From: Halobiforma lacisalsi AJ5
GTDB taxonomy: Archaea > Halobacteriota > Halobacteria > Halobacteriales > Natrialbaceae
Direction: 5' to 3'
Assembly: GCF_000226975.2 (NCBI RefSeq)
Contig: NZ_CP019285.1
Location: 2,728,001 to 2,792,000 of the forward strand
DNA: 64,000 nucleotides
In this document: positions 34,804 to 43,502 of the stretch, one piece after another
How the letters are laid out: each line of letters begins with the position of its first letter
Numbering within the stretch: position 1 is the stretch's first letter
The notes under the pieces: model-generated
What the model was told of the DNA's origin: nothing
Database searches by the model: none
What the model saw: only the letters and a program-made list of their open reading frames with translations
Program-made: the position numbers and the translations under genes

Positions 34804-35322
34804 TCAGGATCCCGGCGTCAGCCGGTCCCACAGCGACTTCATGTCGGAGGCGGTCTTCATCGCGTCGAGTTCGCGGTACGCGGATTTCTCCTCGTCGTAG
34901 TTCGACTCGAGGGGCGTACGGACCTCGTCGCTGTAATCGAGCCGGCCCGCCATCGTCGACAGCCCTTCGTAGGCCGTCATCTCGATCCGTTCGGTCATCA
35001 TCCCCGCGTTCAGGTAGACCATGTTCAGCAGGTCGTCGTCCTCGATGGCGTCCTCGTACTCGCGGCGTTCCTCCTCGAGGGCGTCGAGGACTGGCATGGC
35101 GCGGCTCTCGGCGGGCCGGTCGAGCGCGGCGAAGACGTCCTCGAGCCGTTCGACCTGCGTTCGGGTCTCGTCGCGGTGGTCGGCGAACCCGGCGCTGAGC
35201 TTGTCGTTGGTCGCGTTGATAGCCATCTCGTCGAGCGCCTCGACGAGTTCCTGTTCGGCGTAATACTGCTGGGCGAGTTTGTGGACGAACAGCTCGTCCA
35301 GGCTGTCTACGTTCGCGTTCAT
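34804..35322 (-). CDS. DUF892/YciE-like ferritin-like protein
   Basis: 172 residues, all helical, of the ferritin-like DUF892 family (DELFVHKLAQQYYAEQELVEALDEMA; LSAGFADHRDETRTQVERLEDVF). Glu and His residues spaced as metal ligands recur in each helix (E in YAEQE; DHRDET; E in MTERIEMTAYE). The family is linked to stress responses and may bind a di-iron centre. ATG at 35322. Confidence 0.8.
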   Translation of the reverse strand: MNANVDSLDELFVHKLAQQYYAEQELVEALDEMAINATNDKLSAGFADHRDETRTQVERLEDVFAALDRPAESRAMPVLDALEEERREYEDAIEDDDLLNMVYLNAGMMTERIEMTAYEGLSTMAGRLDYSDEVRTPLESNYDEEKSAYRELDAMKTASDMKSLWDRLTPGS

Positions 35323-35448
35323 GGTTGAATTGCCGGCGGACGGGCCGGTAACCCTATGGCCCGAATACGCAGGCACCGAGTTCGGCCTCGAGAACCTTGC
35401 AGGCCCCCGTCTTTTGCCGCCGAGCGTGGAAGGGGGTAGCCGTCCTTC

Positions 35449-36993
35449 ATGTCAGACGCCAGCACGCCCGACGACCGGCGACCCGAATCCCTCTGGCTCG
35501 CCACGACGCCGACGACCGACTACGGCCCGTTCGACGGCGGCCTCGAGGTCGACGTCGCCGTCGTCGGCGGCGGCATCACCGGCCTCACCGCCGCGATCGA
35601 ACTGAAGGAGGCCGGCCGCGACGTGGCCCTCCTCGAATCGGACCGGATCGTCGAGAGCACGACCGGCCACACGACGGCGAAACTTACCTCCCAGCACGGC
35701 CTGATCTACGACACGCTCACGTCCCAGTTCGGCGACGAACGGGCGAAGGGGTACGCCGACGCGAACGAGGCCGCGATCGATGCAGTCGAGCGCCGCGTCG
35801 AGGAGCACGGCATCGACTGCGACTTCCGGCGGACGGAGGCGTACACCTACGCGGCCTCGAGCGACGACCTCGAGGCGGTCCGCGACGAGGTGGCCGCGGC
35901 CCAGGGGGTCGGACTGTCGGCCTCGTACGTCGAGGAGACGCCGTTGCCCTACGACGTCCCGGGCGCGGTCCGGTTCGACGACCAGGCGGAGTTTCATCCC
36001 CGGAAGTACCTGCTTGCGATCGCGGAGCGGATCGACGGCGACGGCAGCCACGTCTTCGAGGAGACGCGCGCACTGGACCTCGAGCCCCGCCCTCGCCCCT
36101 GCGTCGAGACGAATCGCGGGGAGGTCGTCGCGGACGACGTCGTCGTCGCCACGCACTTCCCGTTCTTCGATCGGGCCGGCTACTTCTCGCGGATGCATCC
36201 CCACCGGGCCTACCTGCTGGCCGTCCGGATCGCGGGGACCCCACCCGAAGGGATGTTCTACAGCACCTCGTCGCCCCCCGCGACGATCCGAAGCCAGCCG
36301 GTCGCCGAAGGTGACGACGAACTCCTCATCGTCGGCGGCCAGAGCCACAAACCGGGACTCGACGGGCCGCCGACCTCCGAGCGGTACCGCCGCTGCGAGG
36401 CGTTCGCCCGCGAGCACTTCGACGTCGAGTCCGTCGAGTACCGCTGGTCGACGATGGACTACTCGCCGGTCGACGAGGTGCCGTTTATCGGTCCCATCGA
36501 CCCCGTCAGCGAGGGCGTCTACGTCGGCACCGGGTTCAACGGCTGGGGAATGACCGGCGGCACCGCCGCGGGGCTGATCCTCTCGGACCTGATCGTCGAC
36601 GGCGCGAACCCGTGGGCCGACGTCTTCGACCCCCAGCGCCTGCCCACCTCGAGCGCCGCGAAGAACTTCCTCGAGGAGAACGCGAAGGTCGGCGGGAGCT
36701 TCGTCGGCGACCGGATCGAGTCGCTGCTGGCGTCGCTCCGGACGGACCTCGAGGACCTGTCCCCGGGCGAGGCGAGCGTCGTGCGACGCGCGGGCCGGCC
36801 GATGGGCGTCTACCGCGACGACGGCGGGACGGTCCACGCCGTGTCGGCGATCTGCCCGCACATGGACTGTCTCGTCCGCTGGAACGACGCCGAACGAACC
36901 TGGGACTGTCCGTGTCACGGCTCTCGGTTCACCCACGAGGGAGACGTCCTGTCCGGGCCGGCCCTCGAGGGGTTGCTCTACCGGGAACTGTGA
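35449..36993 (+). CDS. FAD-dependent oxidoreductase with C-terminal Rieske domain
   Basis: 514 residues. The N-terminus is a D-amino-acid-oxidase-type FAD domain (VDVAVVGGGITGLTAAIELKEAG; STTGHTTAKLTSQHGLIY; GTGFNGWGMTGGTAAGLILSDLI). The last 90 residues form a Rieske [2Fe-2S] domain with CPHMDC and CPCHGSRF, holding the two cysteines, two histidines and the disulfide pair. Related fusions are known in bacteria (YhfW type), with no defined substrate. Its stop touches the FKBP gene of the arsenite locus (convergent, no gap); that closeness does not imply a shared role. Confidence 0.86.
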   Translation: MSDASTPDDRRPESLWLATTPTTDYGPFDGGLEVDVAVVGGGITGLTAAIELKEAGRDVALLESDRIVESTTGHTTAKLTSQHGLIYDTLTSQFGDERAKGYADANEAAIDAVERRVEEHGIDCDFRRTEAYTYAASSDDLEAVRDEVAAAQGVGLSASYVEETPLPYDVPGAVRFDDQAEFHPRKYLLAIAERIDGDGSHVFEETRALDLEPRPRPCVETNRGEVVADDVVVATHFPFFDRAGYFSRMHPHRAYLLAVRIAGTPPEGMFYSTSSPPATIRSQPVAEGDDELLIVGGQSHKPGLDGPPTSERYRRCEAFAREHFDVESVEYRWSTMDYSPVDEVPFIGPIDPVSEGVYVGTGFNGWGMTGGTAAGLILSDLIVDGANPWADVFDPQRLPTSSAAKNFLEENAKVGGSFVGDRIESLLASLRTDLEDLSPGEASVVRRAGRPMGVYRDDGGTVHAVSAICPHMDCLVRWNDAERTWDCPCHGSRFTHEGDVLSGPALEGLLYREL

Positions 36994-37677
36994 TCAGTCC
37001 GCGTCGCTTCCGTACGCTTCGATCACCGTCACGGACGCGATTCCGAGGAGCCGTCGCACGTCCTCGAGATACGCCCGCTTTCGGGCATCGCGGTCCGAGG
37101 ACGGGCTCGAGTCCGGGAGTCGAAGCGTCAGGGCGTCCGCTTCCGGATCGTAGTCGACGGCGGCCTCCCGAAGCCCGTGGGTCGTCGCCAGACCGGCGGC
37201 GCGCGTTTCGGTTCCCTCGAGTCGCTCGAGTATCTCGATCTCGTACTCGAGGGTGACGCCCGCCAGCGGGTGGTTGAAGTCGACGGTCACCGTCCCGTCG
37301 CCGACGTCCTCGACGACGGCCCGTCTCCCCCCGAGTTGGACGGTCGTTCCCGGCTCGCGGTTTTCGGGAGCCACCGCCTCGGCCTCGAGCGTGACCAGCT
37401 CCTCGGGGACGACCGTCCCGAACGCGTCTTCGGGATCGACGGTCACGGCCACCGTCCTTCCCGGGTCGGCGTCGTCGATCGCGGCCTCGACGGGAGCGAA
37501 CAGGTGGCCTTCGCCGGGAACGACGACGATGGGGCCGGACGCCTCCAACTCGGCGAGATCACTGTCGGCCGCCACGTCCGGATCCGTGGTGTCGATGATC
37601 CGACCGCTCCCGGTTCGCGCGACGTAGTCGATCCGGAGGTACTCCCGGTCCGCCATCGGTGTCATCGTGTCCGTCAT
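36994..37677 (-). CDS. FKBP-type peptidyl-prolyl isomerase overlapping aioA
   Basis: 227 residues. The first 155 are an SlyD-like FKBP domain with inserted flap (YLRIDYVARTGSGRIIDTT; VVPGEGHLFAPVEAAIDD; DPEDAFGTVVPEELVTL; VDFNHPLAGVTLEYEIEILE). A C-terminal domain of about 70 residues follows (THGLREAAVDYDPEADALTLRL). Its ATG at 37677 overlaps the aioA stop by four bases (ATGA), so it is made together with the oxidase. Inference: a folding helper for the large cofactor enzyme before Tat export. SlyD proteins are known to assist metal-enzyme maturation. Confidence 0.85.
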   Translation of the reverse strand: MTDTMTPMADREYLRIDYVARTGSGRIIDTTDPDVAADSDLAELEASGPIVVVPGEGHLFAPVEAAIDDADPGRTVAVTVDPEDAFGTVVPEELVTLEAEAVAPENREPGTTVQLGGRRAVVEDVGDGTVTVDFNHPLAGVTLEYEIEILERLEGTETRAAGLATTHGLREAAVDYDPEADALTLRLPDSSPSSDRDARKRAYLEDVRRLLGIASVTVIEAYGSDAD

Positions 37678-40256
37678 TCGGGTGCGACGTTCATGGGTTT
37701 GAAGCTCATCTCGTCTTTGACTTCGCTCTCGCCGAGTCGCCTGATCTCCCCTTTCCCGTACTTGTAGCCGGGGTTGGGGTTCGCCGGATCGAGGTACGCC
37801 GGATTGATGTCGTTGTTGACCTGCTCGGGATACAGCCAGTAGGTGTAGGCAACGCCCTCCGGAACCGGCTGCCCCTGGATCGCGTCGTCCTCGTCGACGA
37901 CGTAGGCAACTGCGGTGAAACTCCCCTCGGTGTTCTCCCCGCGCAGGTCGAACACGTCGCCGTTGACGACCTCGACGAGGTCGCCGGCTTCGATACCGCG
38001 TTCTTCGGCGTCGACGGGGTGTAACTGGAGGACGTTCCGTTTGAACCGCTTCTGGATGTACTCCAGACGCTGGTGGGTGTACATGTTCTGCCACAGGTGC
38101 TGGAGACGGCCGTTTGTCACCCAGATCTCGTCGCCCTCCGGGCTGAGCCGGTCGTAGACGTCGCCGATCGTGAGTCCCTCGTCGGGATCGACGACGCGGT
38201 CCCAGTCGACGCGCTGGAGGATCGCCTCGCCCGTGCTGGTGTGGAACCGATGGTCCGTCACCTCGCGTTCCCCGTCGGGAGCGTGGACGCGAGGCGTGCC
38301 CTGAACCTCGCCGCCCTCCTCGTAGGTCGGCATCTGGACGCCGTCCTCGACGGTCTCCATGTACTCCGCCGGCGTCACGTCGTTTGCCGCGGCGGCGTCG
38401 GCGATCCCCTGCAGGGAGTGTTCGCCGCCCGCGCCGGCGTGTTCTTCACAGATCTCGGTAAAGATCTCCCTGGGGCCGTCCCAGTCCATGTCGTCGGCCC
38501 CGAGACGCTGGCCCATCAGCGAGAAGATCTCCCAGTCCTCTTTCGCTCCTGCGGGACCGTCCATGAAGCCCTGGTACTGGCGGAACCGTCGTTCACCGTT
38601 CCAGCGGTGGTAGTCCCCTCCTTCCCCGGACTCGACCGCTCGCGCCGGCAGGACGATGTCGGCGAACTGCGTCGTCGTATTGGGATACAGTTCCTGATGG
38701 GTGAGGACCATCCCGCCGTTCTCGATGCGTTCGCGGAACGCCCGTTCGATCTCGTCGATGTCGGCGGTCTGTGGCTGGGGGCCGCCGGTACGCTCCCGCA
38801 ACGCGTTGCGCAGGTCCTGGGTCGCGTAGGACTGGCGAGCCGGATCGTTCCCGATGACGTGCCAGTGGCTGATTTCGCCGTTCCTGACGCGCTCGACCGT
38901 GTTCGGTGGGATCGTCACGTCGTCGACGTTCTCGCCGTCGAAGGTCTGGGTCGAGCGCTCGGCGATGACGTCCCCTTCGACGCCGGGCGTCCAGAATCCC
39001 TCCTGGTGGCCGCCACCGCGAGTAATGCCGGTTCCCGGTCGTCCGAGACTACCGGTGATCAACGCGAGGTTCGCCATCGCACCGGTGTTCTCGTGGGACC
39101 AGCCCCAGATGAGCCCCTTCTCGAGCATGAACAGGGTGTTCGTCTCGTCGGCGTCGGGCTGTGCGATGAGTTCGGCAGCCGTGCGGATGTCATCGGCCGG
39201 GACGCCGGTCGTCTCGGCGGCGTTCTCGGGGTCGTATCGGGAATCGTCCAGGAGATCGTAGTACTCCTCGGGGGTCATCCCGAACTCCTCCTGGTACCAG
39301 CCTTCCTCGTCGATCGTCTCGCGGTCGCTCATCACCCACTCGTCGATGAACTCCTCGTCGTGCCAGCCCTGGTCGACGATGTGACGGGCGATGGCGTTGA
39401 GCAGGATCGGGTCCGTCGCCTCGTCGACCTGCAGGTGGATCCCGCCGTTGTTCTCGGCGTAGTTCGCCGTGAACTTCCGGCGGGGATCGATGAAGACGAT
39501 ATCCGGGTCGCCTTGCTCGTCGATCCACTTGCTGAAGATGACGTCCTGGTTTTCCTTGGGATCCGCGCCCGCGATGACCATCGTGTCCGCTTCGGCGGCG
39601 TCCTCGTAGGCGTACGACCATTCGGACAGGCCGGCGTTGACCATCCCGGGACACTCCGGGGTGAGTGCCGGCCGGTTGTGGCCGCCCCAGTTGGGCGAGC
39701 CGATGACGTCGAAACAGAGCTTCGTCCCGGCGAAGGTGTTTTCGACGAACTGGTAGAAGAACAGCTTCTGGCCGTACCCGTTCGGATCGCTCCCGCCGTC
39801 GGTCGCGATCTCGGTGGCACGAGCCCACGCCTCGATGGCGGTCTCCCAGTCGACCGGCACGAGGTCGCCGCCGATCCGGATCTTGGGCTGTTCGAGCCGG
39901 TCGTCGTAGTCCTCGTTGTTGGGCGTGTATAGCGACTGTGCCTGTGTCCCCCCTCGAATCGAGTGTGATCCCCCTTCGTTGACCGGATAGTCGTCGTCGG
40001 GAACGAACAGGACGTGGTATTCCTGCCCGTCTTCCTTGATGATCTGATGCATGTTGGGCGAGGGCCACTCGCCGTACCCCCCGGGATAGTCGATCTCGAG
40101 GGCGTTCTCGTCGGCCGAGGGGCTGCCTTCCTCCCCGACCGGCCATTTGTAGACCTCGTAGCCACAGCCGACGATACAGTACCGGCACGATCGAACGCTC
40201 CGCTCCGCGTCCGTCGGCGGAACGGGAACCTCGTTGGTGTTTGGGTTGTCAGCCAT
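37674..40256 (-). CDS. aioA: arsenite oxidase large (molybdopterin) subunit
   Basis: 860 residues of the DMSO-reductase superfamily. The N-terminal cluster motif SCRYCIVGCGYEVYKWPVG (C24, C27, C31) is the C-X2-C-X3-C [3Fe-4S] site of AioA. The four arsenite-pocket residues known from the Alcaligenes enzyme (His195, Glu203, Arg419, His423) have equivalents with identical spacing: H193 and E201 in HNRPALTPE, R413 and H417 in RGGGHQEG. Also AioA-like are EKGLIWG and the ending SFKPMNVAPE. It oxidises arsenite to arsenate and passes electrons to the Rieske subunit encoded just upstream. It has no signal of its own, as expected if exported with AioB through Tat. It overlaps the FKBP gene. Confidence 0.9.
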   Translation of the reverse strand: MADNPNTNEVPVPPTDAERSVRSCRYCIVGCGYEVYKWPVGEEGSPSADENALEIDYPGGYGEWPSPNMHQIIKEDGQEYHVLFVPDDDYPVNEGGSHSIRGGTQAQSLYTPNNEDYDDRLEQPKIRIGGDLVPVDWETAIEAWARATEIATDGGSDPNGYGQKLFFYQFVENTFAGTKLCFDVIGSPNWGGHNRPALTPECPGMVNAGLSEWSYAYEDAAEADTMVIAGADPKENQDVIFSKWIDEQGDPDIVFIDPRRKFTANYAENNGGIHLQVDEATDPILLNAIARHIVDQGWHDEEFIDEWVMSDRETIDEEGWYQEEFGMTPEEYYDLLDDSRYDPENAAETTGVPADDIRTAAELIAQPDADETNTLFMLEKGLIWGWSHENTGAMANLALITGSLGRPGTGITRGGGHQEGFWTPGVEGDVIAERSTQTFDGENVDDVTIPPNTVERVRNGEISHWHVIGNDPARQSYATQDLRNALRERTGGPQPQTADIDEIERAFRERIENGGMVLTHQELYPNTTTQFADIVLPARAVESGEGGDYHRWNGERRFRQYQGFMDGPAGAKEDWEIFSLMGQRLGADDMDWDGPREIFTEICEEHAGAGGEHSLQGIADAAAANDVTPAEYMETVEDGVQMPTYEEGGEVQGTPRVHAPDGEREVTDHRFHTSTGEAILQRVDWDRVVDPDEGLTIGDVYDRLSPEGDEIWVTNGRLQHLWQNMYTHQRLEYIQKRFKRNVLQLHPVDAEERGIEAGDLVEVVNGDVFDLRGENTEGSFTAVAYVVDEDDAIQGQPVPEGVAYTYWLYPEQVNNDINPAYLDPANPNPGYKYGKGEIRRLGESEVKDEMSFKPMNVAPE

Positions 40257-40258
40257 CG

Positions 40259-40846
40259 TCAGTCCTCCGTTTCGGTCTCGATCGGATCACCGTCTCGCAG
40301 GTTGTGCCGAGAGCCGTAGACGAGTCCGTCGATCCCCGTCGCGTAGATGTCGCCGTCTTCGACCTCGAGTCGAACCTGCGGGAGATCCGTCGTCGCCGCA
40401 CCGCTGACGACGAGTCCCCCTTTCGAGAGATCGAACGTGGTGTAATGACAGGGGCACGGACCGGCCATCTCCTGGTCCGGTTTCACCTGTCCTTCGACGC
40501 CACAGCCCATGTGCGTACAGAGGCTGTTGTACGCGACGATGCTGGCGTCCGGTCCGACGCCGCCCCACGCTTCCCCGTCGATCCGGGTAAGGAAGTTACT
40601 CGTCCCCTCGAGCGGATACGTGAACGTGTCGACGTCCCCTTCCGAGAGGTCGTCGACGGCGCCGACGCGAAGACGGGGATACCGCTCGAGTCGATCGGCG
40701 CGTCCGGTCGGTGAGTCCGCGGGCTGTTCTTGGTCGTCATCATCATCATCATTGCTGAAAAGCGCGCTACAACCGGCCAGTGCGCTCCCAGTCGTTGCGG
40801 TCGCCGTCGCGAGAAGCGATCGGCGACCGAGTGTTCGTTCAGTCAT
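40259..40846 (-). CDS. aioB: arsenite oxidase small (Rieske) subunit, Tat lipoprotein
   Basis: 195 residues. A twin-arginine signal (GRRSLLATATATTGSALAGC) ends in a lipobox cysteine C26, so the complex is exported folded and lipid-anchored. The Rieske ligands are C110 and H112 (CTHMGC) and C131 and H134 (CPCH); C115 and C133 would form the disulfide of high-potential types. The residue after the histidine is tyrosine then threonine (CHYTTFD), where bc1-type proteins have GS. The stop lies two bases before the aioA start. A 160-base leader to the AT-rich promoter near 41000 is likely. Confidence 0.9.
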   Translation of the reverse strand: MTERTLGRRSLLATATATTGSALAGCSALFSNDDDDDDQEQPADSPTGRADRLERYPRLRVGAVDDLSEGDVDTFTYPLEGTSNFLTRIDGEAWGGVGPDASIVAYNSLCTHMGCGVEGQVKPDQEMAGPCPCHYTTFDLSKGGLVVSGAATTDLPQVRLEVEDGDIYATGIDGLVYGSRHNLRDGDPIETETED

Positions 40847-41253
40847 GTTCCGAGTGGTGTTGCGAACGGCTCGTCCCGGTCGAAAGTCGACCCGGTTCTC
40901 GGCACGAGTACGGTCCCCAGCCGCCGTCCGCCACGGTATTGTCGGTCCTCATTTTCGATCTCCTCCCCGCCGTACTGCCGCCCGTACGACGTAGTGCTAT
41001 ATTGCTATATGGTAATATTAATAATTGACCCTTATTTACTGGGTGTGACACTTAAGAGAGAACTGCTGCAGTGTTACGAGTACGACCGAAACTGTGCGAA
41101 GAACCACGACTGCTCTCGCGGAAGACGGTATCCGAGTGCGTGGTGAACGCTCCGACTACCGGCAGTCTCTGTCGAAAAGACGTTCGAGTCCGTCGTAGTC
41201 CCGCCAAAACGAGCGGTGAGTGGGGACGAACGCCTGCGCGCTCATCCGGTTTC
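40847..41253. other. regulatory region upstream of aioBA
   Basis: No gene is visible. An AT-rich island at about 40998-41040 stands out in the GC-rich background and contains ATATT (40999-41003), ten bases, AATAT (41014-41018), and TATA-like TTAATATTACC on the minus strand. This is the probable aioB promoter and a place where the ArsR regulator could bind. Confidence 0.45.
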
Positions 41254-41337
41254 CTGTCCGTCAGTTCCGGCGCAACCCGATCCGGGCGGCGGTTGTGCCC
41301 GGGAAATCGGCACAGGGATCCGTACCGTATCAGTCGG
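41254..41337 (-). repeat. palindromic element at the arsR stop codon
   Basis: Read on the minus strand it starts GACTGATACGG, containing the arsR TGA. Inside, CCGGCGCAACC (41267-41277) is mirrored by GGTTGTGCC (41291-41299) around a GC-rich loop. The 24 bases at 41254-41277 are identical to 42734-42757, and the rest aligns at roughly three-quarters identity. It would form a strong RNA hairpin in the 3' UTR. Confidence 0.7.
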
Positions 41338-41698
41338 CGATCAGCGGCTCGCCGTCGAGGCCGTCTTCGACCAGTCCGACGAGACGCTCGCCCGTCGCGG
41401 TCGGTTCGTAGTATCGCCAGCGGCCGTCTTTCGTCCTCGTAACCAGCCCGGCCCTGTGGAGTCGGGTCAGCGCCTGACTGATACTGCTCTGTCCGACGTC
41501 GAAATACGGTTCCAGTTCGCAGCCACAGACGGGATCCGAAGCCTCGGTAAGGACCAGCAGGATCCGGTACCGCGTTTCGTTACCGAGCGTCGAGAACAGT
41601 TCGACTCGGTCGATGACCGATCGATTCAGCAATCGGTCGACGTCCTCCTCTCGGAGGGTGAACCCACATTCGTCTCGCTTCGCTTCTTCCACTCCCAT
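41330..41698 (-). CDS. arsR: ArsR-family metalloregulator with CxC site
   Basis: 122 residues, winged helix: LFSTLGNETRYRILLVLTEA, then recognition helix DVGQSSISQALTRLHRAGLVTRTKDGRWRYYEPT. C58 and C60 (PVCGCEL) lie where the As(III) site of E. coli ArsR (ELCVCDL) sits; C11 near the N-terminus could be a third ligand. It reads toward aioBA, 484 bases away, so arsenite-controlled expression of the oxidase is the simple inference. Its stop codon lies in the palindromic element. Confidence 0.85.
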   Translation of the reverse strand: MGVEEAKRDECGFTLREEDVDRLLNRSVIDRVELFSTLGNETRYRILLVLTEASDPVCGCELEPYFDVGQSSISQALTRLHRAGLVTRTKDGRWRYYEPTATGERLVGLVEDGLDGEPLIAD

Positions 41699-41878
41699 TG
41701 TCGGCTAGTCGATCCGGACGCGCATAAAATTGGTACCTCTCGATCAAGAGACGTTCTCTATCCGAAATCAAATCTCGGAACAGCCGGCGGTATCGGGACG
41801 ATGGACGCTTCGGGCGGGACTACCCGTCCGGCAGTCCGAGCGAAAAGCGACTCGATCCCGACTCCGCAGTCGATCCGA

Positions 41879-42631
41879 TCACGGAACGGAGACGTCCGAA
41901 AGCGGGATCGCGTTCGGTTCGGGAACCCTCCCGCTCGAGACGGCGTACTCGCCGCGACCGTCCGTCCCCTCGTCGGCCGCCACGTCCGAATCGAGGACGA
42001 TCACCCCCTCCGCGAGCAGCGGCGCGAGCACGCCCGCGACCACGACTCGGGGGTCGGAAACGGGCTCGCGGACGACCACACGGTCGCCGCGCTCGAGCCC
42101 GTGCTCCTCGACTACGGCCCGGGCCGTCTCGAGGGCTGGCGCGTGTGTGATCGTGCGGTTGCCGTCGGTCAGCAGGTCGGTGTCCGGATCGATCGACAGC
42201 GGCGGGAACGACGGGTTCTCGCTCCAGAGGCCGGCGTCGAAGTTGTGGACGTCGGGTTCCTCGGGTTTGTCGCCGTAGCCGACCCGTTGAGCGCCCCGCG
42301 GCAAGTCGTACCGCCCGCTCTCGAGGTCGTCCACCGGTGCGACGAGCGCCTGAAAGCGATCGTCGGCGGCGAGGTCCGTCGGCGGATCGAACCGGGTCCG
42401 GCCCTCGAGCAGTGTCGTTCCGAAGAACGCGAGCAGCGCCAGCGGGCCGTCGCCGACGACGCCGACGGTGACTCCCTCCCGGACGCCGGCGTGCCGGAGG
42501 AAGTTCCCCGCCTTCCAGGAGGAGGTACACAGCCAGTGGTAGTCGAACGGTTTCCCCGTGGCATCGACCAGGGCCGTGCGGTCGTCGCGGAGGTCTCGCG
42601 TGAGGAGGTCGTCGACGGTCGCGGCGGTCAT
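41879..42631 (-). CDS. truncated acyl-CoA synthetase-like protein
   Basis: 250 residues that look like the N-terminal part of an AMP-binding acyl-CoA synthetase (LRDDRTALVDATGKPFDYHWL, then KAGNFLRHAGVREGVTVGVVGDGPLALLAFFGTTLLEG, then GRTRFDPPTD). The ATP/AMP core motifs (TSGTTG, YGxTE) and the C-terminal lid domain are absent; the later half (TITHAPALETARAVVEEHGLERGDRVVVREPVSDPRVVVAGVLAPLLAEG) repeats the same fold type. Intact reading frame and normal codon use suggest a real shortened family member rather than debris. No enzyme activity can be assigned. Confidence 0.65.
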   Translation of the reverse strand: MTAATVDDLLTRDLRDDRTALVDATGKPFDYHWLCTSSWKAGNFLRHAGVREGVTVGVVGDGPLALLAFFGTTLLEGRTRFDPPTDLAADDRFQALVAPVDDLESGRYDLPRGAQRVGYGDKPEEPDVHNFDAGLWSENPSFPPLSIDPDTDLLTDGNRTITHAPALETARAVVEEHGLERGDRVVVREPVSDPRVVVAGVLAPLLAEGVIVLDSDVAADEGTDGRGEYAVSSGRVPEPNAIPLSDVSVP

Positions 42632-42733
42632 ACCCGTAGCTCGGTACCGATCCGAAAAAAGGACGCCGATCGGTCCGTCGCAGGGATCGTCAGCGCCCGT
42701 CGTATAGCGGGTTCGCCGCTCCCGGACGATTTA

Positions 42734-42808
42734 CTGTCCGTCAGTTCCGGCGCAACCGCCGCCCGGGTCGCGGTTGTGCCGGGACATCGGGACAGCACTC
42801 CGTATCAG
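42734..42808 (-). repeat. palindromic element at the DJ-1 gene stop codon
   Basis: Outer arms CTGTCC (42734-42739) and GGACAG (42790-42795); inner arms CCGGCGCAACCG (42747-42758) and CGGTTGTGCCGG (42771-42782), 11 of 12 matching, with a GC-rich loop. On the minus strand it begins GACTGATACGG, containing the last Asp codon and TGA of the gene, as at arsR. Confidence 0.75.
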
Positions 42809-43398
42809 TCGTCGGCCGCGGCGGGCTCGGCGTGGTCGACGTCCGTCCCCATGCAGTCGAGGAACTCGGCGAGCCACTCGGGGTGGTCCGGCCAGGCCTG
42901 TCCCGTCACGAGGTTGCCGTCACGGGTCACGCTGTCCTCCCAGTCGGCCCCGGCGGTCTTCACCTCCGACTCGAGCGCCGGGTACGCGGTACAGGTTCGG
43001 CCCTCGAGCACGTCTGCGGCCGCAAGAATCTGGAGGCCGTGACACAGCGCCGCCACGGGTTTGTCCGCCTCGAAGAAGTGCTGGACGATCTCGAGGACTT
43101 CGTCGTAGGTCCGGAGGTACTCGGGCGCGCGCCCGCCGGGTACGACCAGCGCGTCGTACTCGCTCGGGTCGACGGCGTCGAAGTCGTGGTTCAGTTCGAA
43201 GTTGTGTCCTGGCTTCTCGGTGTAGGTCTGGTCGCCCTCGAAGTCGTGGACTGCCGTCGGGCAGGCGTCGCCGGCTTCCTTCTCGGGACAGACCGCGTGT
43301 ACCTCGAAGCCGACCATCTGGAGCGCCTGGAACGGGACCATGACCTCGTAGTCCTCGACGAAGTCACCGGCCAGCAGCAGTACTGTCGTTTGTGTCAT
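42805..43398 (-). CDS. DJ-1/PfpI family protein
   Basis: 197 residues of the class-I glutamine-amidotransferase-like fold. The nucleophile cysteine is in [17 protein letters not shown], with the acidic partner in [20 protein letters not shown]. The family includes deglycases, chaperones and proteases; the role here is unknown. The ATG at 43398 follows the family N-terminus. Confidence 0.87.
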   Translation of the reverse strand: MTQTTVLLLAGDFVEDYEVMVPFQALQMVGFEVHAVCPEKEAGDACPTAVHDFEGDQTYTEKPGHNFELNHDFDAVDPSEYDALVVPGGRAPEYLRTYDEVLEIVQHFFEADKPVAALCHGLQILAAADVLEGRTCTAYPALESEVKTAGADWEDSVTRDGNLVTGQAWPDHPEWLAEFLDCMGTDVDHAEPAAADD

Positions 43399-43502
43399 CG
43401 AATCACCAACTAGGGGTTGGACGGGGAGGAACATGAACCTAGTTCTCGTGTACCAGACCGATTCCCGGGCGGTCGACGGTCAGCGACGACCGCCCGGGGG
43501 CG

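Noticed and set aside
38073..39932. A 619-codon open frame on the plus strand opposite aioA
   Set aside because: The minus strand has the complete AioA motifs; the plus frame is a shadow.
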